DNA of 64,000 bases from Adiantum capillus-veneris (taxonomy: Eukaryota > Streptophyta > Polypodiopsida > Polypodiales > Pteridaceae): contig CM043961.1 in assembly GCA_014529385.2 (NCBI GenBank), positions 13,185,978 through 13,249,977 on the forward strand, read 5' to 3'. A program made the position numbers and the translations under genes. Below the pieces are notes generated by a model. It saw nothing but the letters and a program-made list of their open reading frames with translations, was not told the DNA's origin and did no database searches. Below are positions 19,703 to 29,302 of the stretch, one piece after another (position 1 is the stretch's first letter; each line of letters begins with the position of its first letter).

Positions 19703-21179
19703 TGTCACCAGCGTGTGACTACTATCTATCCTTTTTGTTGATTTCTTTCTTATTATCTATTTACTTTCACTTTTTGGAAACACCCCTCGGGAAATCTAAC
19801 TGCCCTGCATTGCATAGCTAGTGTGGAACTGTCCAGAGGGAGTCCAGGCCTGAGGGCAAGAGAGCACTAAGGTTGGACAAGGACTATGGTTAGCCAAGTG
19901 GGGTCATTGACTAGCCAAAGTGGAATCCTTTGCTACAGAGGCTACATTTCAGTTTTGGATGTGGCCACAGTGTACAAAGAGGGTCGGATGACCTAGAAAG
20001 ATATAATGGCAGCATCTCCTAAAATTTAGGGAACTGCTATTTTGGGACCTGAAAATGTCTTCGCGTCATTACGTGCAGTTTGACATGGGGATCATTTTGT
20101 TACTCTGTGGCCAAGTCAACAGAGGCTGCAGGTGAGATATTTTTAGACCCGAGGGTCTAAAGCGGGAAAATGCACAAATGAGTGACACTTGGCACTCTGA
20201 GGCCAGTTTACTACTTATAGAGAAGGCAAAAACGTGATTTATAGCTGGGAGGCTCATTTTGCAAGTCTCTGTCACAGGTTAAGAGCTATGGAGTGCTTGC
20301 TTTCCCTCTTATGCACAGTGCGGTGCCAGGAGTGATGCCCTGCACGCTACGCACTGCCCTCTCTCTCCCCTTTGGCAGTATGTTATGCCCCTCTAGTGGG
20401 CTCTTCATTTGACCAATGTACAGTTGTGTGGGTTCATGCGCGATTGCCGAGGCAAGAGCCTCTTGCACAGGTACTGGATTAGCTAGCGGCTAATCCCCCC
20501 GCAGGTACAGGTGAATTCGGAGAGGTTTCACGCCAGAAATCTCGTCCGATTCAAAGGGCAAGTAGCCCTACAGGTGCGGGAGCTCGAGGACTTGCTAGGG
20601 ATGCGACCGGCACGCGGAACGGAGCCCGAAACAGTGAATTACAGCCTGCTGTGTATTTTTGCAGGTTTAGGGTTTTGGCCCTAAACGGACCCTAATACCC
20701 CCAGGAGGTTCGGGGACGCAAGGGGACCGCTGTACAGGCGATCTGGAGCATTTTCAGGGCTGAAAACAGAGAATTCAGCGTGCTGCAGATTCTCGCCAGG
20801 TTTTGCAAAGTGCCCGTATGCGTCGGGAAAGTTAGTCAATGCGTGGGAATACTGACCGTGAAGGGTTCTAGTACAGTTATGCTGCCGAAATCAGGCTGGA
20901 ACAGTGGAAATTCAGCCGAGTTTGTGCGGGGCAGCTTGTAGGAACCACAGCATTTATTCCCTCTTTTGAACAATAAAGAAATACCGAAAGGGGCGCCTAA
21001 GTTAGGGGCCAATCTGGTGTCTGTCCACTCATACAGGTGCAATCTAGCAGCCTGTATCCCTCTCCCCTTTGATGTGTCTTGAAAGTACAGGTAAAATAGA
21101 CGACTAATAATGGGTGAAAGCTAAATCAAGGTTTAAAGTAAAGTCTACCGCCCTTTTTGGATTGAACAGGCCGGTTTCA
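19703..21179 (+). repeat. 5' LTR of element A
   Basis: 1477 bp, TGTCACCAGCG...CCGGTTTCA. Near its end AATAAA (20972-20977) is followed by the stem-loop motif common to several LTR families here (20975-21012). It also holds two CCCTAAAC/GTTTAGGG telobox-like words (about 20666-20694). Antisense to it is a 60-codon frame (20286-20468) that is identical in all A-family LTRs; I do not regard this as a gene. Confidence 0.95.
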
Positions 21180-21194
21180 TGGTTCCATCGACGG
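21180..21194 (+). promoter_or_regulatory. Primer binding site of element A
   Basis: TGGTTCCATCGACGG directly follows the LTR end. It begins TGG, as required for pairing to a CCA tail, but is not the iMet site. The tRNA is not assigned. Confidence 0.65.
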
Positions 21195-21287
21195 GATTAA
21201 ATCACTTTTTCCCATAGAAGTGAGCCTTGGTCAGTTTTGGGCTTGAAGACACAGGGGATCATAGACGAGACACAGGGAATTGTAATT

Positions 21288-24200
21288 ATGGCTGACAGAC
21301 CAGATGATGTGACTGAAGAGGTTTCCTCTTCACAGGGTCAACAGACACATGAAGTGGGTGAGTCCTCAAGACCACCACAGACTGATGATGATATATTCAG
21401 GACCCAGTTGGCTACTGCTGTGGCTATGTTCACACAAGTAATGCAGAACCCAAGGTTTTTAGCCTTTCTGCAACCTCCTGTTCCGTCTCAGCAAGTTGGG
21501 TCACTGGATCATATTCAAAAGCCTGTTAAGGCTCGAACACAGGTGATTCATACCGCACAGTCAATGGAAACACCTGTACACTTGACGGAGAACATGCAGT
21601 CTCCACAACGTATGCCTAAGGTGCAAGAACAGGTGGTTGAGATGCCAGTTTTTCAAGCTGTACCAATTCAGCCCGCCACCTTTCAGCAGCCTATAGCTGG
21701 TTCTAATGGGCAGGGAAGCAACCTACAGGCTATGCAACAGGTCTTCCCACCACCTTCAGTACACCCTGGCTATTTTGGAGGTGGATCGGTATTTCAGAGC
21801 ATGGCTGGTCATGCACCTGGAAATCAGTCTTATACGCCAGGAACAGTGTTTGCGGGTGCTCAAACGATGATGCCTAACCCCATGTACAGTGTCATGGGTA
21901 TGCAACCAGGGTTTCAAAGCACTCAGGGACAATTTGGGATGCCACAAGCAAATTTTGGTATGGCTGGAATTACAAATCAGCAGCCAAATATGGCATTTCC
22001 AGGTCAAGTTAATAGCGGCCAAGGAACACAGATGAACCTTAATAGTGTTCCCATGTTTCAGTCACTTCCATATGACAATTTAACGCCGCTGGAGAGGCCA
22101 ACTCCGTACAAAGAAGGTGGCAAAGGAGTGTCATTCACGACCTTTACAGGGTTTGATGACAGGAAGAAGGCTCTTTCATTCCTCCAGCAGTTTGACAAGG
22201 CCTATGCAGGGGGAAACTTTACAGAGGCTTCAAAGGTCCGCAAGGCAGCCACTTTCTTGACAGGGAATGCGGGACAATGGTGGACAACTTTATTGCTTCA
22301 AGGGCAAGCTCCGTCCACATGGATTTACTTCAAGCAGATTTTTGCAGCAGCATGGTTATCTGATGATTTCGAAGCAGATGTCATGACAGAATGGCACCAG
22401 CTTAATGCTGCCACTTGCAGAAATCTGGATGATTACAATCGGAAGTTTTGGAAAGCTCTACTTCCAGTAACTTCCTATAGGTTTGTGCCATTGACAGAAC
22501 AGATAGAAAAATACTGTTGTGGCCTACCCAAAGGATTGAGAAAATACTGCACAAAGACCAAAGTCACTACTTTGACGCAGCTCATCGAGGTAGCAAACAC
22601 TGGCAATGGTTTGCTCAAGGGAGAAGATTGTGAATTTAACACTGGCGTCAAGGCAGGATCAGGCAAGAAAAATTCAGCCAAGAAGCACGTTCCCAATGAG
22701 GCTCCTAAAGGGACTCAGGAGTCGGCCAACGCAGGGAAAGACAAAGCTACGGCTGAATCAGAAAAAGGACCAGCAAAGAAATGGAAAAGACGTTTTCCTC
22801 GCAAGTCAGAAGAGCAAAAGAAGGTCCTGAGGACAGAGAACAAATGCTTTATATGTGAGCAGCCTGGCCACATTGCTTACAACTGTCCTACAAAGAAAAG
22901 GCCAGCTGATTCTGAAGACAAGGAAGACAAGAAAGGAAAGAAGCCCATGGCTGGTCTAGTGCCAGATATGGTGGGCGACAAGCCAAATTCAGATGCAAGT
23001 GAGCTTTGCAGAGCATGGGGAAAGGTTAGGGATCAAACAGTGCTTATCTTCTTTGATCCAGGTGCCAAAGCCAACTTCATTTCCCCAGAATTGGCTTCAA
23101 AGTTGGGAATCAGACCTGAAGAGATGGGGTATACAGCAGAGGCAGGTTTGGCATGTCCTGGCCATACAGAGGCTGTGACACCCATCATCGGAAAGTTGCG
23201 TCTACATATCCAGTCCTATGTAGATGCTGAAGAATTTTACATCATGCCACTGGACGGATGTGATGTGTTGTTAGGTATTCCTTGGTTGTTTCGTGTACAG
23301 GGAATCCTGGATGCCTACAACAAAAAGATCACTGTACAGAGCAGGGGAAAGACTCACATTCTGGATGTAAAGCTTAAAGGGGAGTCTATTCCTACTGTAT
23401 CAGCTTCTGCTATTACTTCTGTAATGAAAAAGCATCTTTCTGCGTACTTGGTTTTTGCACGTGAAGTGTCAGATTGTGATGAATCAAATTTATCTGTGCT
23501 AGATAAAGAAAGGTCAATGTTTTTACAACAGTATAGTGACTGTTTTTCCGATTCATTACCGTCTCAATTACCGCCAGAGAGACCCGAGGACCATGCGATA
23601 GATTTGGTGCCAGGCAATAGCCCACCAAATAAGCCTCCGTACAGGGTTAGTGCGGCTCAGCAGAAAGAGATAATGGGCCAAGTACAGGAGTTGTTAGAAA
23701 AGGGGCTGATTCAGCCCAGTTCATCTCCATTCTGTTCTCCAGTGTTGTTGGTGCAGAAAAAAGATGGCTCATGGCGTATGTGCATCGACTACCGTGCACT
23801 GAACAAGAATACCATCAAGAATAGGTTCCCTATACCTAGAATTGATGATATTATGGACAAATTAGAAGGAGCAGCTATGTTTAGCAGGATAGATCTAAAG
23901 AGTGGGTATCATCAGATCCGCATTAGATCAGAGGATGTGCACAAGACTGCTTTTAGAACAACGTTTGGCCTTTACGAATTTTTAGTGATGCCCTTTGGTC
24001 TCACAAATGCTCCTGCTACGTTTAATAGGATGATGGACAGAATTTTCCGTCCACACCAGCAGTTTGTTGGTACATTCTTTGATGACATGATAGTCTACTC
24101 AAAGAATGAAGAGGAGCATAGGCATCACTTGGCCATTGTGTTCAAAGAGCTACGCAGTCATAGGTTGCTCATCAATGCAAAGAAAAGTGAGTTTTTTCTG

Positions 24201-26351
24201 GAAGAGATTCACTTTCTGGGACACATTGTCTCAAAGGATGGTGTCAGAATGGATCCTGCAAAAGTTGAAGCGATCAAGTCATGGCCAAATTTGAAGACGG
24301 TGCATGATGTCCGAAGCTTCTTGGGACTATGCTCCTATTACAGAAGGTTTATCCGAAATTTCGCTGAGATTGCTTCACCTTTACATGCTCTTCAAAAGAA
24401 GGCAGTCACCTTTAGATGGACACAAAAAGAGATTTTAGCTTTTAATCTCTTAAAGGAAAAGATGACTTCGGATCCAGTCATTGTGTTGCCAGATCTTAGG
24501 AAGTCATTTGTGGTCCAGTGTGATGCCTGCGGTAGTAGCATTGGTGCAGTGCTAATGCAAGATGGCAGGGTAGTAGCCTATGAGAGCAGAATTTTGCAAG
24601 GGCCAGAGATGACCATGCAGGTCTATGAGAAAGAGTTACTGGCTGTGATTCATGCGCTCTTAAGTTGGAAACACTACCTGCTAGGTGCAGATTTCGTTGT
24701 CCAAACGGACCATCAGACCTTGCGATACTTCTTGACACAGACAAAGTTATCTGAAAAGCATATGCGATGGGCAAATATCTTGTCCATGTTCCATTTTCAG
24801 ATTGTGCATGTGGAAGGCAAGAAGAACGTTGTGGCTGATGCCTTGTCAAGGAAGCCACAAATTTCAGCTGTGTCGATTCCTTATCATCATGAACTTGATG
24901 ATATGAGAGAACAGTATGCAAATGATGAAGATTTTGCAAGGGTCTTCGAGCAACTAATGGATGGACAACATCATGAACACTATCTTCTTAAAGATGGGTT
25001 CATGATGATGCATGGCAGATTGTGTGTCACAAAGCCATTGCGACGCAAAGTTATGGAAGAGAGTCATGTCCCACCGTATGCAGGGCATCGTGGTATCGAT
25101 GCTACAGTTAAAGCGGTAGAGACATTCTTCTATTGGCCTACATTGAGAAGGGATGTGGATGCCTTTGTGCGAGAATGCCTAATATGCCAAAAGGTCAAGT
25201 TTGACAGGCAAAAGGCACCAGGGTTATTGCAACCACTACCTATTCCAGATAAACCATGGGAAAGTATTGCTATGGATTTTATCTTTGATCTTCCGAGAAC
25301 GCAGACAGGAAATGATGGTATTTGGACCATTATTTGCAGATTCAGCAAACAGGCTCATTTTATTCCTGTCAGGAAGAAGATAAAGCCAGATCAGATGGCA
25401 CGCTTGTTTATGAGCAATATTTTCAAGTATCATGGCATGCCACAGTCGATTGTTAGCGACCGTGATCCACGCATGACTAGTTTGTTCTGGAAAGGCTTGT
25501 TTGAGAATATGGGTACCACGCTCAAATTCTCTTCGTCATTTCATCCTCAAACAGATGGGCAGTCAGAAGAGGCAAATTCTACTGTCCTAGATCTGCTGAA
25601 GTGCTATGTGTCAGAGCATAAAGGAAAGTGGGAGCAGTATTTGCCATTGGTGGAGTATGCATACAATAATACAGTGCATTCATCAACTGGCAAGGCACCT
25701 TTTGAGATAGTTGAAGGTGGCAAGAAAGTTCCTCCCATACTGCATACAAAGGACAAGATATTTGAAGCAGATAAGTATGTTCAAGACATGGATGAAATGT
25801 ACAAGAAGGTCAAAGTGGCCTTAGAAAGGACTCAGGCAAAGCAAAAGAAAGCAGCTGATCGTCACCGTCGTGAAGTGGTATATTCACTTGGTGATTGGGT
25901 GCTTTTACGCTTTGAAAAGGCAAGGTTAAAGAAGATGAAGGGCAAGGAAAGACTGTTTCCAAAGCTCAGCATGCGTTACTATGGGCCTTTTCAAGTGTGC
26001 GACATAATCAGTGATGTTGCATATAGGCTGAAATTGCCTGACAGTTGGAAGATTCACAATGCGTTTCATGTGAGTCTTCTCAGACCCTATGTGGGTGATG
26101 TGCCAGAAGCTATTCCAGCTGAAGATCAGCCGGAAGTCGAGGAACTTGACGAGATCTTGGTCCCTGAACAGATTTTGGCACACAAAGAAAGGAAAGTGAA
26201 AGGCAAGGTTGCTAGGCGTTACTTGGTAAAGTTCAGAAACTATCCACCAATGGATGCTAAGTGGATGGAAGAAGGTGAACTTGCAGAGTCACCAACTGTG
26301 TTATCACTTTACCTTGAAGCCTTCGGTTTGCAACCTACCTTGACCCCTTGA
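21288..26351 (+). CDS. Element A gag-pol polyprotein (1687 aa)
   Basis: A single open frame encodes all retrotransposition functions. I chose ATG 21288 (MADRPDDVTEEVSSSQ) because the open frame upstream has no ATG and element E shares this start. Domains in order: Gln/Pro-rich N-terminus (to about 280); capsid (about 285-430, FTTFTGFDDRKKALSFL); CCHC knuckle (about 519-532, CFICEQPGHIAYNC, canonical); protease with Asp590 in FFDPGAKANFIS and later DVLLGIPW; reverse transcriptase (about 762-1000) with FFDDMIV (Asp932, Asp933); RNase H (about 1068-1190, VQCDACGSSIGAVL, VQTDHQTLRYF); integrase zinc domain (about 1255-1310); core Asp1330, Asp1391, Glu1427, a D,D35E spacing; GPF/Y module; chromodomain (about 1630-1675). 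Gag and pol are in one frame without frameshift or stop. The protease has Pro where Ser/Thr is normal. The chromodomain marks it as a chromovirus. Confidence 0.96.
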   Translation: MADRPDDVTEEVSSSQGQQTHEVGESSRPPQTDDDIFRTQLATAVAMFTQVMQNPRFLAFLQPPVPSQQVGSLDHIQKPVKARTQVIHTAQSMETPVHLTENMQSPQRMPKVQEQVVEMPVFQAVPIQPATFQQPIAGSNGQGSNLQAMQQVFPPPSVHPGYFGGGSVFQSMAGHAPGNQSYTPGTVFAGAQTMMPNPMYSVMGMQPGFQSTQGQFGMPQANFGMAGITNQQPNMAFPGQVNSGQGTQMNLNSVPMFQSLPYDNLTPLERPTPYKEGGKGVSFTTFTGFDDRKKALSFLQQFDKAYAGGNFTEASKVRKAATFLTGNAGQWWTTLLLQGQAPSTWIYFKQIFAAAWLSDDFEADVMTEWHQLNAATCRNLDDYNRKFWKALLPVTSYRFVPLTEQIEKYCCGLPKGLRKYCTKTKVTTLTQLIEVANTGNGLLKGEDCEFNTGVKAGSGKKNSAKKHVPNEAPKGTQESANAGKDKATAESEKGPAKKWKRRFPRKSEEQKKVLRTENKCFICEQPGHIAYNCPTKKRPADSEDKEDKKGKKPMAGLVPDMVGDKPNSDASELCRAWGKVRDQTVLIFFDPGAKANFISPELASKLGIRPEEMGYTAEAGLACPGHTEAVTPIIGKLRLHIQSYVDAEEFYIMPLDGCDVLLGIPWLFRVQGILDAYNKKITVQSRGKTHILDVKLKGESIPTVSASAITSVMKKHLSAYLVFAREVSDCDESNLSVLDKERSMFLQQYSDCFSDSLPSQLPPERPEDHAIDLVPGNSPPNKPPYRVSAAQQKEIMGQVQELLEKGLIQPSSSPFCSPVLLVQKKDGSWRMCIDYRALNKNTIKNRFPIPRIDDIMDKLEGAAMFSRIDLKSGYHQIRIRSEDVHKTAFRTTFGLYEFLVMPFGLTNAPATFNRMMDRIFRPHQQFVGTFFDDMIVYSKNEEEHRHHLAIVFKELRSHRLLINAKKSEFFLEEIHFLGHIVSKDGVRMDPAKVEAIKSWPNLKTVHDVRSFLGLCSYYRRFIRNFAEIASPLHALQKKAVTFRWTQKEILAFNLLKEKMTSDPVIVLPDLRKSFVVQCDACGSSIGAVLMQDGRVVAYESRILQGPEMTMQVYEKELLAVIHALLSWKHYLLGADFVVQTDHQTLRYFLTQTKLSEKHMRWANILSMFHFQIVHVEGKKNVVADALSRKPQISAVSIPYHHELDDMREQYANDEDFARVFEQLMDGQHHEHYLLKDGFMMMHGRLCVTKPLRRKVMEESHVPPYAGHRGIDATVKAVETFFYWPTLRRDVDAFVRECLICQKVKFDRQKAPGLLQPLPIPDKPWESIAMDFIFDLPRTQTGNDGIWTIICRFSKQAHFIPVRKKIKPDQMARLFMSNIFKYHGMPQSIVSDRDPRMTSLFWKGLFENMGTTLKFSSSFHPQTDGQSEEANSTVLDLLKCYVSEHKGKWEQYLPLVEYAYNNTVHSSTGKAPFEIVEGGKKVPPILHTKDKIFEADKYVQDMDEMYKKVKVALERTQAKQKKAADRHRREVVYSLGDWVLLRFEKARLKKMKGKERLFPKLSMRYYGPFQVCDIISDVAYRLKLPDSWKIHNAFHVSLLRPYVGDVPEAIPAEDQPEVEELDEILVPEQILAHKERKVKGKVARRYLVKFRNYPPMDAKWMEEGELAESPTVLSLYLEAFGLQPTLTP

Positions 26352-26924
26352 GTTTCAAAGCTACATGGATTGTCAGTATGACAATGGCTTTTGAAACAAA
26401 TGATGTACATGGTATTTAAAGTGAGCTCAAATCAAATACCTGTTACATGAATGTTAGAGCTGTACAGATTGTCAGTTTGGCAATTGCTCTTATGGAATGT
26501 CCAAAAGTTTGGTTAGTGCTATAGAAGTGAGTATTTCTTGTCAGTTTGTCAAGGATACAATGATTGCTTCTATTCAGGAGTACATGTGTAACTGCATTCT
26601 TAAACTGTCGGTTTGGGTATGCTCGAAAGTGTTACGGGATCCAACGTGTACTATAAGACAGTGGCAAAATGTGCAGCTACCATTTTGTCATTGGAAAGTT
26701 AGTGACTCAAAACAATGGCAGAGTGCGAAGCTACCACTATGTCATTGGGACAGGGTTCACACGCAGGCAATACATGAGTCGACGAGGTGTTGAATACACC
26801 AGGGTTGACAATGAGCATGTATGTGTCGTATATGTGTCGACAGGTGTTGAATACATCAGTGTTGACAGTAAGCATGGACGACATAGATGCAAACGAGGAC
26901 GTTTGAGATTTCAAGAGGGGGGTA
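26352..26924 (+). other. Element A 3' non-coding region and purine tract
   Basis: 573 bp between the stop codon and the 3' LTR, without a gene. It holds degenerate internal repeats: a GTGTTGAATACA...GTTGACA unit occurs twice (about 26785 and 26843), and GATTGTCAG and CTACCA...TGTCATTGG words recur. It ends in a purine tract (TTTCAAGAGGGGGGTA) that primes plus-strand synthesis. Confidence 0.75.
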
Positions 26925-28401
26925 TGTCACCAGCGTGTGACTACTATCTATCCTTTTTGTTGATTTCTTTCTTATTATCTATTTACTTTCACTTTTTGGA
27001 AACACCCCTCGGGAAATCTAACTGCCCTGCATTGCATAGCTAGTGTGGAACTGTCCAGAGGGAGTCCAGGCCTGAGGGCAAGAGAGCACTAAGGTTGGAC
27101 AAGGACTATGGTTAGCCAAGTGGGGTCATTGACTAGCCAAAGTGGAATCCTTTGCTACAGAGGCTACATTTCAGTTTTGGATGTGGCCACAGTGTACAAA
27201 GAGGGTCGGATGACCTAGAAAGATATAATGGCAGCATCTCCTAAAATTTAGGGAACTGCTATTTTGGGACCTGAAAATGTCTTCGCGTCATTACGTGCAG
27301 TTTGACATGGGGATCATTTTGTTACTCTGTGGCCAAGTCAACAGAGGCTGCAGGTGAGATATTTTTAGACCCGAGGGTCTAAAGCGGGAAAATGCACAAA
27401 TGAGTGACACTTGGCACTCTGAGGCCAGTTTACTACTTATAGAGAAGGCAAAAACGTGATTTATAGCTGGGAGGCTCATTTTGCAAGTCTCTGTCACAGG
27501 TTAAGAGCTATGGAGTGCTTGCTTTCCCTCTTATGCACAGTGCGGTGCCAGGAGTGATGCCCTGCACGCTACGCACTGCCCTCTCTCTCCCCTTTGGCAG
27601 TATGTTATGCCCCTCTAGTGGGCTCTTCATTTGACCAATGTACAGTTGTGTGGGTTCATGCGCGATTGCCGAGGCAAGAGCCTCTTGCACAGGTACTGGA
27701 TTAGCTAGCGGCTAATCCCCCCGCAGGTACAGGTGAATTCGGAGAGGTTTCACGCCAGAAATCTCGTCCGATTCAAAGGGCAAGTAGCCCTACAGGTGCG
27801 GGAGCTCGAGGACTTGCTAGGGATGCGACCGGCACGCGGAACGGAGCCCGAAACAGTGAATTACAGCCTGCTGTGTATTTTTGCAGGTTTAGGGTTTTGG
27901 CCCTAAACGGACCCTAATACCCCCAGGAGGTTCGGGGACGCAAGGGGACCGCTGTACAGGCGATCTGGAGCATTTTCAGGGCTGAAAACAGAGAATTCAG
28001 CGTGCTGCAGATTCTCGCCAGGTTTTGCAAAGTGCCCGTATGCGTCGGGAAAGTTAGTCAATGCGTGGGAATACTGACCGTGAAGGGTTCTAGTACAGTT
28101 ATGCTGCCGAAATCAGGCTGGAACAGTGGAAATTCAGCCGAGTTTGTGCGGGGCAGCTTGTAGGAACCACAGCATTTATTCCCTCTTTTGAACAATAAAG
28201 AAATACCGAAAGGGGCGCCTAAGTTAGGGGCCAATCTGGTGTCTGTCCACTCATACAGGTGCAATCTAGCAGCCTGTATCCCTCTCCTCTTTGATGTGTC
28301 TTGAAAGTACAGGTAAAATAGACGACTAATAATGGGTGAAAGCTAAATCAAGGTTTAAAGTAAAGTCTACCGCCCTTTTTGGATTGAACAGGCCGGTTTC
28401 A
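26925..28401 (+). repeat. 3' LTR of element A
   Basis: 1477 bp, identical by eye to the 5' LTR except T at 28288 in place of C. It is followed by the target duplication GTAAC. Confidence 0.95.
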
Positions 28402-29302
28402 GTAACCATCCCTAATAGAATAGGGATATTCATCCTCTCCGTTCTGTAATTTATTCCAAGTGGAGGAGAAGTCTGGGCCATTCGGATACAACTCTAGAAG
28501 TGATTCCAATTCTTGGTGATACACAGAAGTAACTGCGTTCACCCTAGGCCGTCTAGAGAATGCGTCTGCAGCCACATTCTTACTCCCAGTCGTATGGAGG
28601 ATCTGGAAGTGAAACATGGACAAAAAGTTGGCCCATCTCATTTGCTTCTCAGATAATTTCCGTTGCATAAGAAAATACCGCAAACTCTGGTGATCGGTTT
28701 TGATCACAAAATCCGCTCCTAGAAGATAATGTTCCAGGTAGACAAGGCGTGATCACAGCCATAAGTTCCTTCTCGTAGATCGAGGCATGCAATTCTGCAT
28801 CCTTAAGTTGTCTACTTTCATAAGCCACTGCATGGGCTTCTTGGTTAAGCACTGCACCGATGCAATCACCCGAAGCATCGCAGTGAACCTCGAATGGTTT
28901 CCTTAAGTCTGGCACTATCAAAATAGGTCCATGGCTTAATAGGTACTTTGGCCTACCAAAGGCACCTTGTTGTCTCGATCCCCACCTGAAAGGGATCTTT
29001 TTCCTTGTTAGGTCATGGAGTGGTCTTGCTACTTGAGCAAAGCCTCGGATAAACCTCCGATAGTAAGAACACAATCCCAGAAAACTTCGTACATCATGTA
29101 CCGTAGTGGGAGTTGGCCAATCTTGCACGACTTGGATCTTTGCGGGATCCATTTTCACTTGGTTGTGTGAGACTATATGGCCGAGATAGTGTATCTCAGT
29201 GAGGAAGAACTCACTCTTCTTTGCATTGAAATGCAACTCATGCTTTTGCAATTCTTGAAACACTATATCCAAGTGCTTCCGATGTTCCTCCCAAAAAGTC
29301 AA
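28402..29302 (-). pseudogene. Element B RT C-terminus and RNase H
   Basis: The frame from 29302 opens inside reverse transcriptase (EEHRKHLDIVFQELQKHEL ... LGHIVSHNQVKMDP) and runs through the connection domain (SFLGLCSYYRRFIRGF) into RNase H (VHCDASGDCIGAVL, YEKELMAVI). After a frameshift near 28700 a second frame gives IKTDHQSLRYFL and FHFQILHTTGSKNVAADAFS. The sequence is cut at 28402 by element A and resumes at 19702. Confidence 0.85.

Larger units (their letters stand above)
19703..28401 (+). mobile_element. Element A: complete, apparently young Ty3/gypsy chromovirus
   Basis: An 8699-bp element. It has 5' LTR 19703-21179, primer site 21180-21194, one gag-pol frame 21288-26351, a 573-bp 3' region, a purine tract 26911-26924 and 3' LTR 26925-28401. 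Target duplication GTAAC lies at 19698-19702 and 28402-28406. Both LTRs are 1477 bp; the only difference I could see is C at 21066 versus T at 28288. Every catalytic domain is present and uninterrupted, so it is a candidate autonomous element. It inserted in element B. Confidence 0.95.

Noticed and set aside
21237-21287. Earlier start of the element A polyprotein at 21237
   Set aside because: The codon there is TTG; the first ATG is 21288, supported by the matching gag start in element E.
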